Assembly (NCBI GenBank): GCA_034440575.1
Contig: JAOTOL010001473.1
Coordinates: forward strand, 513,501-577,500
Direction of reading: 5' to 3'
Source of the DNA: Imbricaverruca yamaguchii
Taxonomy: Eukaryota > Arthropoda > Thecostraca > Neoverrucidae
DNA: 64,000 nucleotides
The position numbers and the translations under genes are program-made. This document shows positions 44,271-54,069 of this stretch, piece after piece. Positions within the stretch are counted from its first letter, which is position 1; each line of letters begins with the position of its first letter. The notes under the pieces are model-generated. The model worked only from the letters and a program-made list of their open reading frames with translations, ran no database searches and was not told the DNA's origin.

Positions 44271-45960
44271 GTGAGTGGCGCCTGAGGTGGCCGCTGTCGG
44301 TGGCACGGAGCGGCCGCTGATGGACTGTCAATGGCTGATCTGACCGGCGCGCTGGTGTAGTAATCTGAGGCCCTGGGGCGCGCCTCTCACTGGCCTCCTG
44401 GGCCGAACGTTCCGAGAGATATCTGCTACGCTACCACAGCCTTCTCAGCCAATGACGTAGAGGAACCCGACAATCTTCTTGGTATTTAATTGAAATGATA
44501 GGAGCTGCGAGGCATGCTCGCATCCGTGGTCGCTTCCATAGTGTTGCAAGGAGGATGAGTTGGCTGGTTCTAATATTCAACTGCCGGAATTCCGAGTCCA
44601 CTTGTGGCGAACCACGGTGAGGCAATGGCGAATGCAGCGTCGCTTACTAGTCCAAGGCTCCATGCAACAGTTTTTGCAGGCCAAATTTAGCCGGAAACGT
44701 AAAGCCCGTATCATCAGCATGAGATATATGATTCAGACTCCCAAGATATTGACAGATAGCGGCACTCTGACTCTGAGGATTCAAATTGAATTGAATCATC
44801 ACTATCAATATTGAATATACATGGTGACAAAATTCAGCCTTGTACACCACAGCATCTTCTATTTCACGTTGAGACAGTTGATCCGTACCATGAAATAGGA
44901 AGCGCCATCACGCGTTGCCCGATTTATCTTCCCAATTTCTCTTCAAATATTTACTAAATGTTCACCTTATGCAACGCTTTGCTATCATCAAAAAAGGGCG
45001 ATACAGGCACCAAAGCTACCTTAGTCTAACCACTGAGCAAGTGTGAATGTTTTGCTCTGAATGAAAAGCACAGTGATAAGAATGTCGCATAGACACTCCC
45101 GATAAATGCATATTGTTCAACATTCAGCCCATCGTGTGGGCGGGATTGACCCAAAAGAAATCGTACCAAAGCGTTTAGCACTTCACCAAGCCAAAATTAT
45201 GAAAATTATCTGATACCTCATTAAGAGCATGTATAACTTCTCATCAGACTATGTATTTTGGACCGACTTTAGAAGTACGAACACATGCTCGTTTAATATT
45301 CCTTCCGCGTTTTCGGAACAAGATGCCGATAATGCATTGAGCAACCGGATGCTTGATGTGTAGCTTTCTCACATCCTGCCTAAAATATCCTCATCACTGG
45401 GATGCTAAGTTTACCAGCCAGTGCATGCACACACATATTTTGGTCCCGTAAGCGAAAACGCATCACATAACTATGATCATAACTACCATGTGCATGCCAT
45501 GCATGAGCATACGTACCATACATACATGCATTCCATACATGAGCATACATACCATACCATACCATACCATACCATACATGAGCATAACTGACCGATATTT
45601 GGCTGTAATCGTAGTTGGGTGTAAGTGCGGTTATTGCTGGGCTTGTCCCCAAACATTGCACCTGATACAGATTCCGGGCAACTGCCCTCCTCAGAATTTC
45701 AGTAGCAATAGTCTGGGTAGTCCTTCGCACCAATATGTGCATGCGATCGTTGCAATATTTATCGATAGCATCTGGATCGTCGGTGTAAGTCTTGTTTACA
45801 AGCTAGCTGCACGAAACTGACCGTAGTGTTGATGCGTGCTCGTGACATAGAAGTAGCCACATGTACATAGCCATACGCGTGGTCACGTGCCGCGCTCCGA
45901 GCCGTTAGGGCTGTGCGTCACTAACGTGTGTGGAACGGGGATCTAATCGCAGACGCCAGA
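44271..45960 (+). other. First part of intron 24
   Basis: Unique AT-rich sequence with a CATAC microsatellite at 45547-45580. No gene recognised. Confidence 0.6.
45547..45580 (+). repeat. (CATAC)n microsatellite
   Basis: About six CATAC units between two copies of CATGAGCATA. Confidence 0.9.
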
Positions 45961-45969
45961 CGTAAGGCT

Positions 45970-46083
45970 ACGCCATGTTCTCGTACGGTACCACGTGATC
46001 ACGTGACGTGTATAGGGAGCCGGTCTGTACCACGTGACCACGTAGCTCATGACGGCAGGTGTACACGGAGCCGGTCTGCACCA
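45970..46083 (+). repeat. 39-bp minisatellite, left part
   Basis: About three units of the same family as 47396-47890 (GAGCCGGTCTGTACCACGTG). It is separated from the main array by the retrotransposon, so the array is older than the insertion. Confidence 0.92.
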
Positions 46084-47395
46084 TAAAGACATAAAGACAT
46101 AAAGACATAAAAGATTAGTGCAACTCTGAGCCACAAGGGCCCTTCTTGGTTGCACTCTGTACACTGAACCAGTTGCCCACCAAATCTGCCAATCAGCCCT
46201 CCCTGTAATACTGAAAAGCAAGCCCTCTATTCTTATAATGATTGTCTATGCTGTTTTTAAAGATGTTCAATGTGCTGCTACTGACGATGTTTTCTGGCAG
46301 CTGGTTCCAGTGTTCCACTACCCTGTTCGTGAAGAAAGTTTGCCTTAACCTTGTTCTGCTGTGGTTAATTTTAATTTTGAATTTATGACCTCTAATTGCA
46401 TCATTTCTGTTAAATTCAAACATTTCCCCAAGGTATCCCCTCTCCAGACCATTGACAAATTTAAAGACCTCGATGAGATCTCCTCTCAGCCTTCTATATC
46501 TAAGTGAAAACATATTTAATTTCTTCAATCTTTCCTCATATGCCAGGTTGCTTATGCCATTAACCATTTTTGTAGCCCTCTTTTGTACTCTCTCTAAAAG
46601 CCAACAATCTTTTTCATAGCTAGGAGACCAAGCTTGGATGCAGTATTCCAAATGTGGCCTGACGTATGCACAGTAAAGCTTCCTGATCACTTCCTCACTT
46701 CTGTATGATACATTCCTATTTATTGCCCCGAGCATTCTCAGTGCCTTCTTCCTGGCTTCCTTGGTCTGTTCTGATGCCCCCAATTTTGTGTTTAGAATAA
46801 CACCTAAATCCTTCTCCTGTTGAGTCACTGATAGCACTTGGCCACCCATCAAGTATGGAGCCTTCATATGCTGCTTACCTACATGCATGATTTTGCACTT
46901 ATCAAAGTTAAATTTCATTTGCCATTCTTCGGACCACTTCACAAGTTCGTCTAAGTCTTTTTGCAGCGAGATATGCTCATCCTGACCTGTTATTGCCCTA
47001 AAGACCTTCAAATCATCTGCAAATTTCAAAACTTTACTGCTTAGGCCACTTTCAATGTTATTTACAAATATAATGAACAGTAATGGCCCTAGTACTGACC
47101 CCTGGGGGACTCCACTAAGAACATTTTGCCATGATGACTTTGTACCATTTAGCATCACTCTTTGCTGTCTATCTGAAAGCCACAACTCTATCCATTTTAA
47201 GATGCTACCTGCAATACCATGGGACTGAAGCTGTATCATTAACCGTTTATGGGGTACCTTGTCAAAGGCCTTACTAAAGTCAAGATATGCTACATCAACC
47301 TGATTTCCCTGATCAAATTGTTCTGTGGCGAAGTTCAAAAAGTCCAAGAGGTTTGTGAGACACGATCGTCCTTTTCTAAATCCATGTTGAGTATA
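46084..47395 (-). mobile_element. 5'-truncated non-LTR retrotransposon (CR1-like)
   Basis: A 1,312-bp minus-strand insertion in the minisatellite. It is flanked by GCACCA at 46078-46083 and 47396-47401, a 6-bp target duplication that breaks the array register. The 3' end carries three or so TGTCTTTA octamers, a tail type typical of CR1/L2 LINEs rather than poly(A). Only the reverse-transcriptase part and a 3' UTR of about 110 bp remain; the endonuclease part is absent. Confidence 0.88.
46193..47395 (-). pseudogene. Reverse transcriptase fragment of the LINE
   Basis: About 400 codons without a stop, ending in a natural stop at 46193, with no start because of 5' truncation. Motifs: HGFRKGRSC at the start, DFSKAFD near residue 39 (first catalytic aspartate), GVPQGSVLGPLLF near residue 95, FADD near residue 125 (catalytic pair). 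A C-terminal region with RPHLEYC and RVQKRA is common in CR1/jockey-type elements. The intact frame suggests a fairly recent insertion. The open frame that continues upstream into the minisatellite is accidental. Confidence 0.85.
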
Positions 47396-47890
47396 GCACC
47401 ACGTGATCACGTGACGTGTATAGGGAGCCGGTCTGTACCACGTGATCACGTGGCGTGTGTAGGGAGCCGGTCTGTACCACGTGATCACGTGACGTGAATA
47501 GAGAGCCGGTCTGTACCACGTGATCACGTGACGTGTGTAGGGAGCCGGTCTGTACCACGTGATCACGTGACGTGTGTAGGGAGCCGGTCTGTACCACGTG
47601 ATCACGTGACGTGAATAGAGAGCCGGTCTGTACCACGTGATCACGTGACGTGTGTAGGGAGCCGGTCTGTACCACGTGACCACGTGACGTGTGTAGGGAG
47701 CCGGTCTGTACCACGTGATCACGTGACGTGAATAGAGAGCCGGTCTGTACCACGTGATCACGTGACGTATGACGGCAGGTGTGCACGGAGCAGGTCTGCA
47801 CCACGTGATCACGTGACGTGTGTAGGGAGCCGGTCTGACCACGTGACGTATGACGGCAGGTGTGCACGGAGCGGGTCTGCACCACGTGTC
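47396..47890 (+). repeat. 39-bp minisatellite with palindrome, about 12 copies, next to exon 25
   Basis: The unit GAGCCGGTCTGTACCACGTG plus ATCACGTGACGTGTGTAGG holds the perfect palindrome CACGTGATCACGTG. A longer variant contains GTATGACGGCAGGTGTGCAC, which is the acceptor and start of exon 25; two copies lie before the real one (46050, 47768). Confidence 0.95.
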
Positions 47891-48051
47891 TTCGCTGGCC
47901 GTGTTCGAGGACTGGCTGTTCTGGACCGACTGGGAGACAAAGTCAGTGCAGCGGTGCCGCAAGGCCGACGGCGCCAACTTCACCACCATCCACAAGATCT
48001 TCCACAACCCCATGAGCCTGGTGATCCACCACCAGCTCCAGCAGAGGCCGT
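47860..48051 (+). CDS. LRP1: LRP1-like exon 25: last blade of propeller 7
   Basis: Donor GTGAGT, phase 1 to 1. It encodes SSLAVFEDWLFWTDWETKSV and a tail leading to the EGF. FEDWLFWTDWETKS is a near-exact LRP1 propeller 7 signature. The start is less certain: the acceptor GACGGCAG at 47859 fits the phase and gives RVHGAGLHHV, about five residues longer than usual; GCACGGAG at 47870 also fits the phase but has a poorer context. Confidence 0.88.
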
Positions 48052-48119
48052 GTGAGTGTTGGGACGGATGCTGGGGTTGACACCGACCGGTATGTTGATT
48101 ATGTTGCGCGTTTTGTGTG

Positions 48120-48230
48120 AGGGTTGCGGCAGCTCGGTCGGTAGAGTGTTTCGGCCCTTGGTCATAAGATCGTGGGTTCGAGTCGCGCAAATGCGCCCTA
48201 AAACCTCACTAACTAACTAATTCGAGTCGC
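48120..48230 (+). mobile_element. tRNA(Lys)-like SINE, probable
   Basis: GCAGCTCGGTCGGTAGAGTG (A box/D arm) and GATCGTGGGTTCGAGTC (B box/T arm) resemble a lysine-type tRNA. A short tail with ACTAACTAACTAA follows. TTCGAGTCGCGCA occurs again after the tail, a possible duplication or nested copy. Confidence 0.6.
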
Positions 48231-48419
48231 GCACACCACGGGATTTTCTAGTCTACACACTATATATCGACGTGGGAGGTTGGCGACGCCTTGTGGTCCG
48301 AAGGTCGGATGCGTTCTGAAAGAACCCAATATTCTTTCTCGTGTTGTGTGATTCTGCCAGTTTCCGGTGGTGTTCGTCCGTGGGTCACTGTCTCTGTTTG
48401 CTGTGGCATGTTAGCTACT

Positions 48420-48990
48420 GCAGCGCCCCTGTCCGCCACCGTACCGCCCCTGTCCGCCACCGTACTGCCCCTATCCGCCACCGTACCGCCCCTGTCCGCC
48501 ACCGTACCGCCCGTGTCCGCCACCGTACCGCCCCTGTCCGCCACCGTACCGCCCCTGTCCGCCACCGTACCGCCCCTGTCCGCCACCGTACCCCCCTGTC
48601 CGCCACCGTACCGCCCCTGTCCGCCACCGTACCGCCACTGTCCGCCACCGTACCGCCACTGTCCGCCACCGTACCGCCCCTGTCCGCCACCGTACAGCAC
48701 CTGTCCGCCACCGTACCGCCCCTATCCGCCACCGTACCGCCCCTATCCGCCACCGTACCGCCTCTGTCCACCACCGTACCGCACCTGTCCGCCACCGTAC
48801 CGCACCTGTCCGCCACCGTACCGCCCCTGTCCGCCACCGTACCGCCCCTGTCCGCCACCGTACCGCCCCTGTCCGCCACCGTACCGCCCCTGTCCGCCAC
48901 CGTACCGCCCCTGTCCACCACCGTACCGCACCTGTCCGCCCCCGTACCGCCCCTGTCCGTCACCGTGCCGCCCCTGTCCGCCGCGGTTCC
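48420..48990 (+). repeat. 21-bp minisatellite, about 27 copies
   Basis: The unit CCGCCACCGTACCGCCCCTG plus T decays to the right (to about 49150). Confidence 0.96.
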
Positions 48991-49519
48991 TCTTCTGTCA
49001 GCCCCTGTGCCTCCTCTGTCCTCAAATGTATCGTCTCTTTAAGCCACTGCGCCGCCTCTGTCTACAATTGTACCACCTGTCGATCACTGTTCCTCCCCTG
49101 TCCGCCACTGTGCCATCACTGTACCATCTTTGTCCGCCACTGTACTGTCTCTGTCCACAACTGTAATATCTCTGTCAGCCACTGGCACTTTAGCTGGCTC
49201 CTCCAGATACCCCCTCCATCCCTGCCCGTGCGACACCGTTCCGTAGGCCGCCCCAGACCTCCACCCGGCCTGCGTAATCCTATCCTACCGTTGGCTAGCC
49301 CTGATTCCTCCGCCCGACTGTGTGATGCCGTACCCTGGGCTGATCCCCCCCCTCAATCTCCGCCTGTGTGGCACCGTTTCCAGGTCGCCCAAGTTGGCTA
49401 GCCCGGAGCCCTCGGTCCCGACTGTGATACCATACCCTGGGCTGACCCCCTCCCCCAGCCCCGCCTTTGTGACGCCCGACCGTAGGCCGACCATGTAACA
49501 GCCTTCCTTGGGTCCCCAG
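48991..49519 (+). other. End of intron 25
   Basis: Decayed array remnants to about 49160, then C-rich unique sequence with a loosely repeated ACCCTGGGCTGA block (49330, 49435). It ends TTGGGTCCCCAG. Confidence 0.6.
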
Positions 49520-49728
49520 ATCCGCGCGAGAACCCGTGCGAGGAGGGAAACGGCGGTTGTCAGGTGCTGTGTCTACTGCAGCCGGGCGGTGATCGCGTGT
49601 GCGCGTGTCCCGTCAACTTTGTGCTGAACAGCGACGCCCGAACGTGCACGGCCAACTGCACCTCTACTCAGATCCTGTGTCCGACCACGCTGCGCTGCAT
49701 ACCGTACGGCTGGCGCTGCGACGGTCAG
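49520..49728 (+). CDS. LRP1: LRP1-like exon 26: EGF and first half of LDLa 1 of cluster IV
   Basis: Acceptor GGGTCCCCAG, donor GTGGGT, phase 1 to 0. EGF: NPCEEGNGGCQVLCLLQPGG, VCACPVNFVLNSDARTC. Then LDLa 1: NCTSTQILC, LRCIPYGWRCDGQ, completed in exon 27. CLLxPGG and CACPxNF are shared with the EGF after LRP1 propeller 7. Confidence 0.95.
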
Positions 49729-50600
49729 GTGGGTGGTGCTGGGGGAGGGGCAGGCGGGCCGTCCGGCTCAGGTCAGTGTCAGGTGAGTGAGGGGGCAGTC
49801 AGTCCGGCGGTCCGGCTCAGGTCAGCGTCAGGTGAGTGATGCCGGGGGCAGGCTCAGGTCAGCGTCATGTGAGTGATGCCGGGGGTAGGCTCAGGTCAGC
49901 GTCAGGTGAGTGATGCCGGGGGCAGGCTCAGGTTAGTGTCAGGTGAGTGATGCCGGGGACAGGCTCACGTCAGTGTCAGGTGAGTGAGGCTGGAGAGGGG
50001 GGGCAGGCGGTCCGGCTCAGGTCAGTGTCAGGTCAGTGATGCCGGGGGCAGGATCAGGTCAGTGTCAGGTCAGTGATGCCGGGGGCAGGATCAGGTCAGT
50101 GTCAGGTGAGTGATGCCGGGGACAGGCTCAGGTCAGCGTCAGGTGAGTGATGCCGGGGGCAGGCTCAGGTTAGTGTCAGGTGAGTGATGCCGGGGGCAGG
50201 CTCAGGTCAGTGTCAGGTGAGTGATGCCGGGGGCAGGATCACGTCAGTGTCAGGTGAGTGATGCCGGGGCAGGATCAGGTCAGTGTCAGGTGAGTGATGC
50301 CGGGGGCAGGCTCAGGTCAGTGTCAGGTGAGTGATGCCGGGGGCAGGCTCAGGTCAGTGTCAGGTGAGTGAGGCTGGAGAGGGGGGGGGCAGGCGGTCCG
50401 GCTCAGGTCAGGTCAGGTGAGTGATGCCGGGGGCAGGCTCAGGTTAGTGTCAGGTCAGTGATGCCGGAGGCAGGATCAGGTCAGTGTCAGGTGAGTGATG
50501 CCGGGGGCAGGCTCAGGTCAGTGTCAGGTGAGTGAGGCTGGAGAGGGGGGGCAGGCGGTCCGGCTCAGGTCAGGTCAGGTCAGTTCAGTATCACGCGCGT
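49722..50600 (+). repeat. 37-bp minisatellite carrying the exon 26 donor, about 22 copies
   Basis: The unit GTCAGGTGAGTGATGCCGGG plus GGCAGGCTCAGGTCAGT derives from the border GGTCAG/GTGGGTGGTGCTGGGGG. The array copies have GTGAGT, a better donor than the real GTGGGT. Confidence 0.95.
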
Positions 50601-50827
50601 AGCGCGGCAGGGCAGGCGTTGCGACTCAGCCTGGGTCAATGTCAGGTCAGTAGTGCAGTGGAGATGTTCTGGCTCACGATCAGGTCAGGTCAGATGAGGC
50701 CAGATCACGTCAGTGTCCGCTGAGTACTGCAGCAGGGCAGGCGCTCTGCCTGGCAGTCCGAGTCAGAGATGTGTGTCCGCTCAGCGATCTCAGGCGTGCG
50801 CGACTGACCACACCTGCTTTGTCTCAG

Positions 50828-50995
50828 GACGACTGCGGCGACGGCTGGGACGAGCCGGACGACTGTCCGCCCTACACGTGTCCCGTACAGGGCATGTTCC
50901 AGTGTGACAACAGCACACAGTGCGTGCATCCGGCCAACATCTGCGACGGCGTGCCGCAGTGTCCCTCTGGCAGTGATGAGAGCCGCTGCTCCACG
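50828..50995 (+). CDS. LRP1: LRP1-like exon 27: rest of LDLa 1 and LDLa 2 of cluster IV
   Basis: Acceptor TTTGTCTCAG, donor GTGAGG, phase 0 to 0. LDLa 1 ends [13 protein letters not shown], with tryptophan replacing the usual serine in SDE. LDLa 2: [38 protein letters not shown]. The last 30 bases and the donor are repeated about 28 times in the next array. Confidence 0.94.
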
Positions 50996-53330
50996 GTGAG
51001 GGACATACTGACACACCGTACAGGGGTGTTGTGGTGTGTGGCAGTGTCCCCCCGCCGCTGCTCCGCGGTGAGGGACATACTGACACCGTACAGGGGTGTT
51101 GTGGTGTGTGACAGTGTCCCCCCGGAAGTGCTGAGAGCCGCTGCGCCACGGTGAGGGACATACTGACACACCGTACAGGGGTGTTGCGGTGTGTGACTGT
51201 GTCCCCCCGGCAGTGATGAGAGCCGCTGCGCCACGGTGGGGGACGTACTGACGCCGTACAGGGGTGTTGTGGTGTGTGACTGTGTCCCTCCGGCAGTGAT
51301 GAGAGCCGCTGCGCCACGGTGAGGGACATACTGACACCGTACAGGGGTGTTGTGGTGTGTGACAGTGTCCCCCCGGCAGTGATGAGAGCCGCTGCGCCAC
51401 GGTGAGGGACATACTGACACCGTACAGGGGTGTTGTGGTGTGTGACAGTGTCCCTCCGGCAGTGATGAGAGCCGCTGCGCCACGGTGAGGGACATACTGA
51501 CACCGTACAGGGGTGTTGTGGTGTGTGACAGTGTCCCTCCGGCAGTGATGAGAGCCGCTGCGCCACGGTGGGGGACGTACTGACGCCGTACAGGGGTGTT
51601 GTGGTGTGTGACAGTGTCCCTCTGGCAGTGATGAGAGCCGCTGCTCCACGGTGAGGGACATACTGACACCGTGCAGGCGTGTTGTGGTGTGTGACAGTGT
51701 CCCCCCCCGGCAGTGATGAGAGCCGCTGCTCCACGGTGAGGGGCATACTGACACACCGTACAGGGGTGTTGTAGTGTGTGACAGTGTCCCCCCGGCAGTG
51801 ATGAGAGCCGCTGCTCCACGGTGAGGGACATACTGACACCGTACAGGGGTGTCGGTGTGTGACAGTGTCCCTCCGGCAGTGATGAGAGCCGCTGCTCCAC
51901 GGTGAGGGACATACTGACACCGTACAGGGGTGTTGTGGTGTGTGACAGTGTCCCTCCCGCAGTGATGAGAGCCGCTGCTCCACGGTGAGGGGCATACTGT
52001 CACCGTACAGGGGTGTTGTGGTGTGTGACAGTGTCCCCCCGGCAGTGATGAAGCCGCTGCGCCACGGGAGGGGCAACTGACGCCGAAGGGGGGTTGTGGG
52101 GGGGGGGGCCCCAGGCAGATGAGAGCCGCTGCGCCACGGTGAGGGACATACTGACACCGTACAGGGGTGTTGTGGTGTGTGACAGTGTCCCCCGGCAGTG
52201 ATGAGAGCCGCTGCTCCACGGTGAGGGACATACTGACACCGTACAGGTGTTGTGGTGTTAAGTGTCCGAGTGATGAGAGCCGTGCTCACGGTGAGGGATA
52301 CTGCACCGTACAGGGGTGTTGTGGTGTGTGAAGTGTCCCCCGTATAGTTATATGAACTCGGGTGTCTGTGTGACAGTGTCCTCCGGCGTGATGAGCCGCT
52401 GTCCACGTGGGGCATACTCACCGTACAGGGGTGTTGTGGTGTGTGACAGTGTCCCCCGGCAGTGATGAGAGCCGCTGCTCCACGGTGAGGGACATACTGA
52501 CACCGTACAGGGGTGTTGTGGTGTGTGACAGTGTCCCCCCGGCAGTGATGAGAGCCGCTGCTCCACGGTGAGGGGCATACTGTCACCGTACAGGGGTGTT
52601 GTGGTGTGTGACAGTGTCCCCCCCGGCAGTGATGAGAGCCGCTGCGCCACGGTGAGGGGCATACTGACACCGTACAGGGGTGTCGGTGTGTGACAGTGTC
52701 CCTCCGGCAGTGATAGACTGTCCGGTGGGCATACTGACACCGTACAGGGGTGTTTGTGTGTGACAGTGTCCCTCCGGCGTGATGAGAGCCGCTGCGCCAC
52801 GGTGAGGGACATACTGACACCGTACAGGGGTGTTGTGTGTGTGACAGTGTCCCCCGGCGTGATGAGAGCCGCTGGCCACGGTGAGGGCTACTGACACCGT
52901 ACAGGGGTGTCGGGTGACAGTGTCCCTCCGGCAGTGATGAGAGCCGCTGTCCACGATGAGGGGCATACTGACACCGTACAGGGTGTTGTGGTGTGTGAAG
53001 TGTCCCCCGGCAGTGATGAGAGCCGCTGCTCCACGGTGAGGGACATACTAACACCGTACAGGGGTGTCGGTGTGTGACAGTGTCCCTCCGGCAGTGATGA
53101 GAGCCGCTGCTCCACGGTGAGGGACATACTGACACCGTACAGGGGTGTTGTGGTGTGTGACAGTGTCCCCCGGCAGTGATGAGAGCCGCTGCTCCACGGT
53201 GAGGGACATACTGACACCGTACAGGGGTGTTGTGGTGTGTGACAGTGTCCCCCCCCCAGGCAGTGATGAGAGCCGCTGCGCCACGGTGAGGGACATAATG
53301 ACACCGTACAGGTGTGTTGTGGTGTGTGAC
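50970..53330 (+). repeat. 83-bp minisatellite carrying the exon 27 donor, about 28 copies
   Basis: Units contain GGCAGTGATGAGAGCCGCTG plus CTCCACG/GTGAGGGACATACTG, i.e. exon end and donor, then CACCGTACAGGGGTGTTGTG. Each also has a pyrimidine run and GGCAG that could act as acceptor, making a 22-nt pseudo-exon. Copies at 52050-52950 are full of small deletions. The 856-residue minus-strand frame is an artefact. Confidence 0.97.
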
Positions 53331-53399
53331 ATCACTGCTCAGAGAGTTCACGTATGTCACTGTTGTGCCGCATCACGTGTGACACTGTGTCTACTGTAC

Positions 53400-53910
53400 C
53401 GCAGCACATGAGCGCTGTATGACCAACGCAGTCGATGCGTCCGTAAGCCCAAATACCCAACCAACCTGTATTGCAGCACGTGTGGCACTGCGTCTGCTGT
53501 GCCGCAACACCTGCGACACTGCTTCTTTTGTGCCTCAGCACGTGTGACACTGTTTCTGTTGTGCCTCAGCACGTGTGACACTGTTTCTGTTGTGCCGCAT
53601 CACATGTGACAATGCGTCTACTGTGCCGCATCGCGTATGACACTGCGCCTGCTGTGCCGCAGCACGTGTGACACTGCGTCTACTGTGCTGCAGCACGTGT
53701 GACACTGTTTCTGTTGTGCCGCATCACGTGTGACACTGCGCCTGCTGTGCCGCAGCACGTGTGACACTGCGCCTGCTATGCCGCAGCACGTGTGACACTG
53801 CGCCTGCTGCGCCGCAGCACGTGTGACACTTCGCCTGCTGTGCCGCAGCACGTGTGACACTGCGCCTGCTGTGCCGCAGCACGTGTGACACTGCGCCTGC
53901 TGTGCCGCAG
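53400..53910 (+). repeat. 31-bp minisatellite carrying the exon 28 acceptor, about 16 copies
   Basis: The unit CACGTGTGACACTGCGCCTG plus CTGTGCCGCAG ends in the acceptor of exon 28, and CACGTGTG equals the first exon bases. The AG is kept in most copies. Confidence 0.97.
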
Positions 53911-54069
53911 CACGTGTGTATGCGTGGTCGGTTCCGGTGTGACGGCAACGCTGATGTGTCACCACGCTGTGTGGACATGCCGCTGCGCTGTGACGGAGTC
54001 CCCGACTGTCCCCTGGCCGAGGACGAGCTCAACTGCACTGCGCTCACGTGCTCCAGCACCCAGTTCAAG
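53911..54069 (+). CDS. LRP1: LRP1-like exon 28: LDLa 3 and start of LDLa 4 of cluster IV
   Basis: Acceptor GTGCCGCAG, donor GTAGGC, phase 0 to 0. LDLa 3: HVCMRGRFRC, then a long loop SPRCVDMPLRCDGVPDC, PLAEDELNC, where AEDE replaces GSDE. LDLa 4 starts LTCSSTQFK and continues in exon 29. The HVC start is shared with LRP1's third module of this cluster. Confidence 0.92.

Noticed and set aside
46193..48190. A single 665-residue protein joining array peptides to reverse transcriptase
   Set aside because: Only the part below 47396 is retrotransposon; the rest is minisatellite that happens to be open and antisense of exon 25.
50790..53360. 856-residue minus-strand open frame
   Set aside because: Antisense of exon 27 and its 83-bp array; the repeat lacks stops by chance in this frame.
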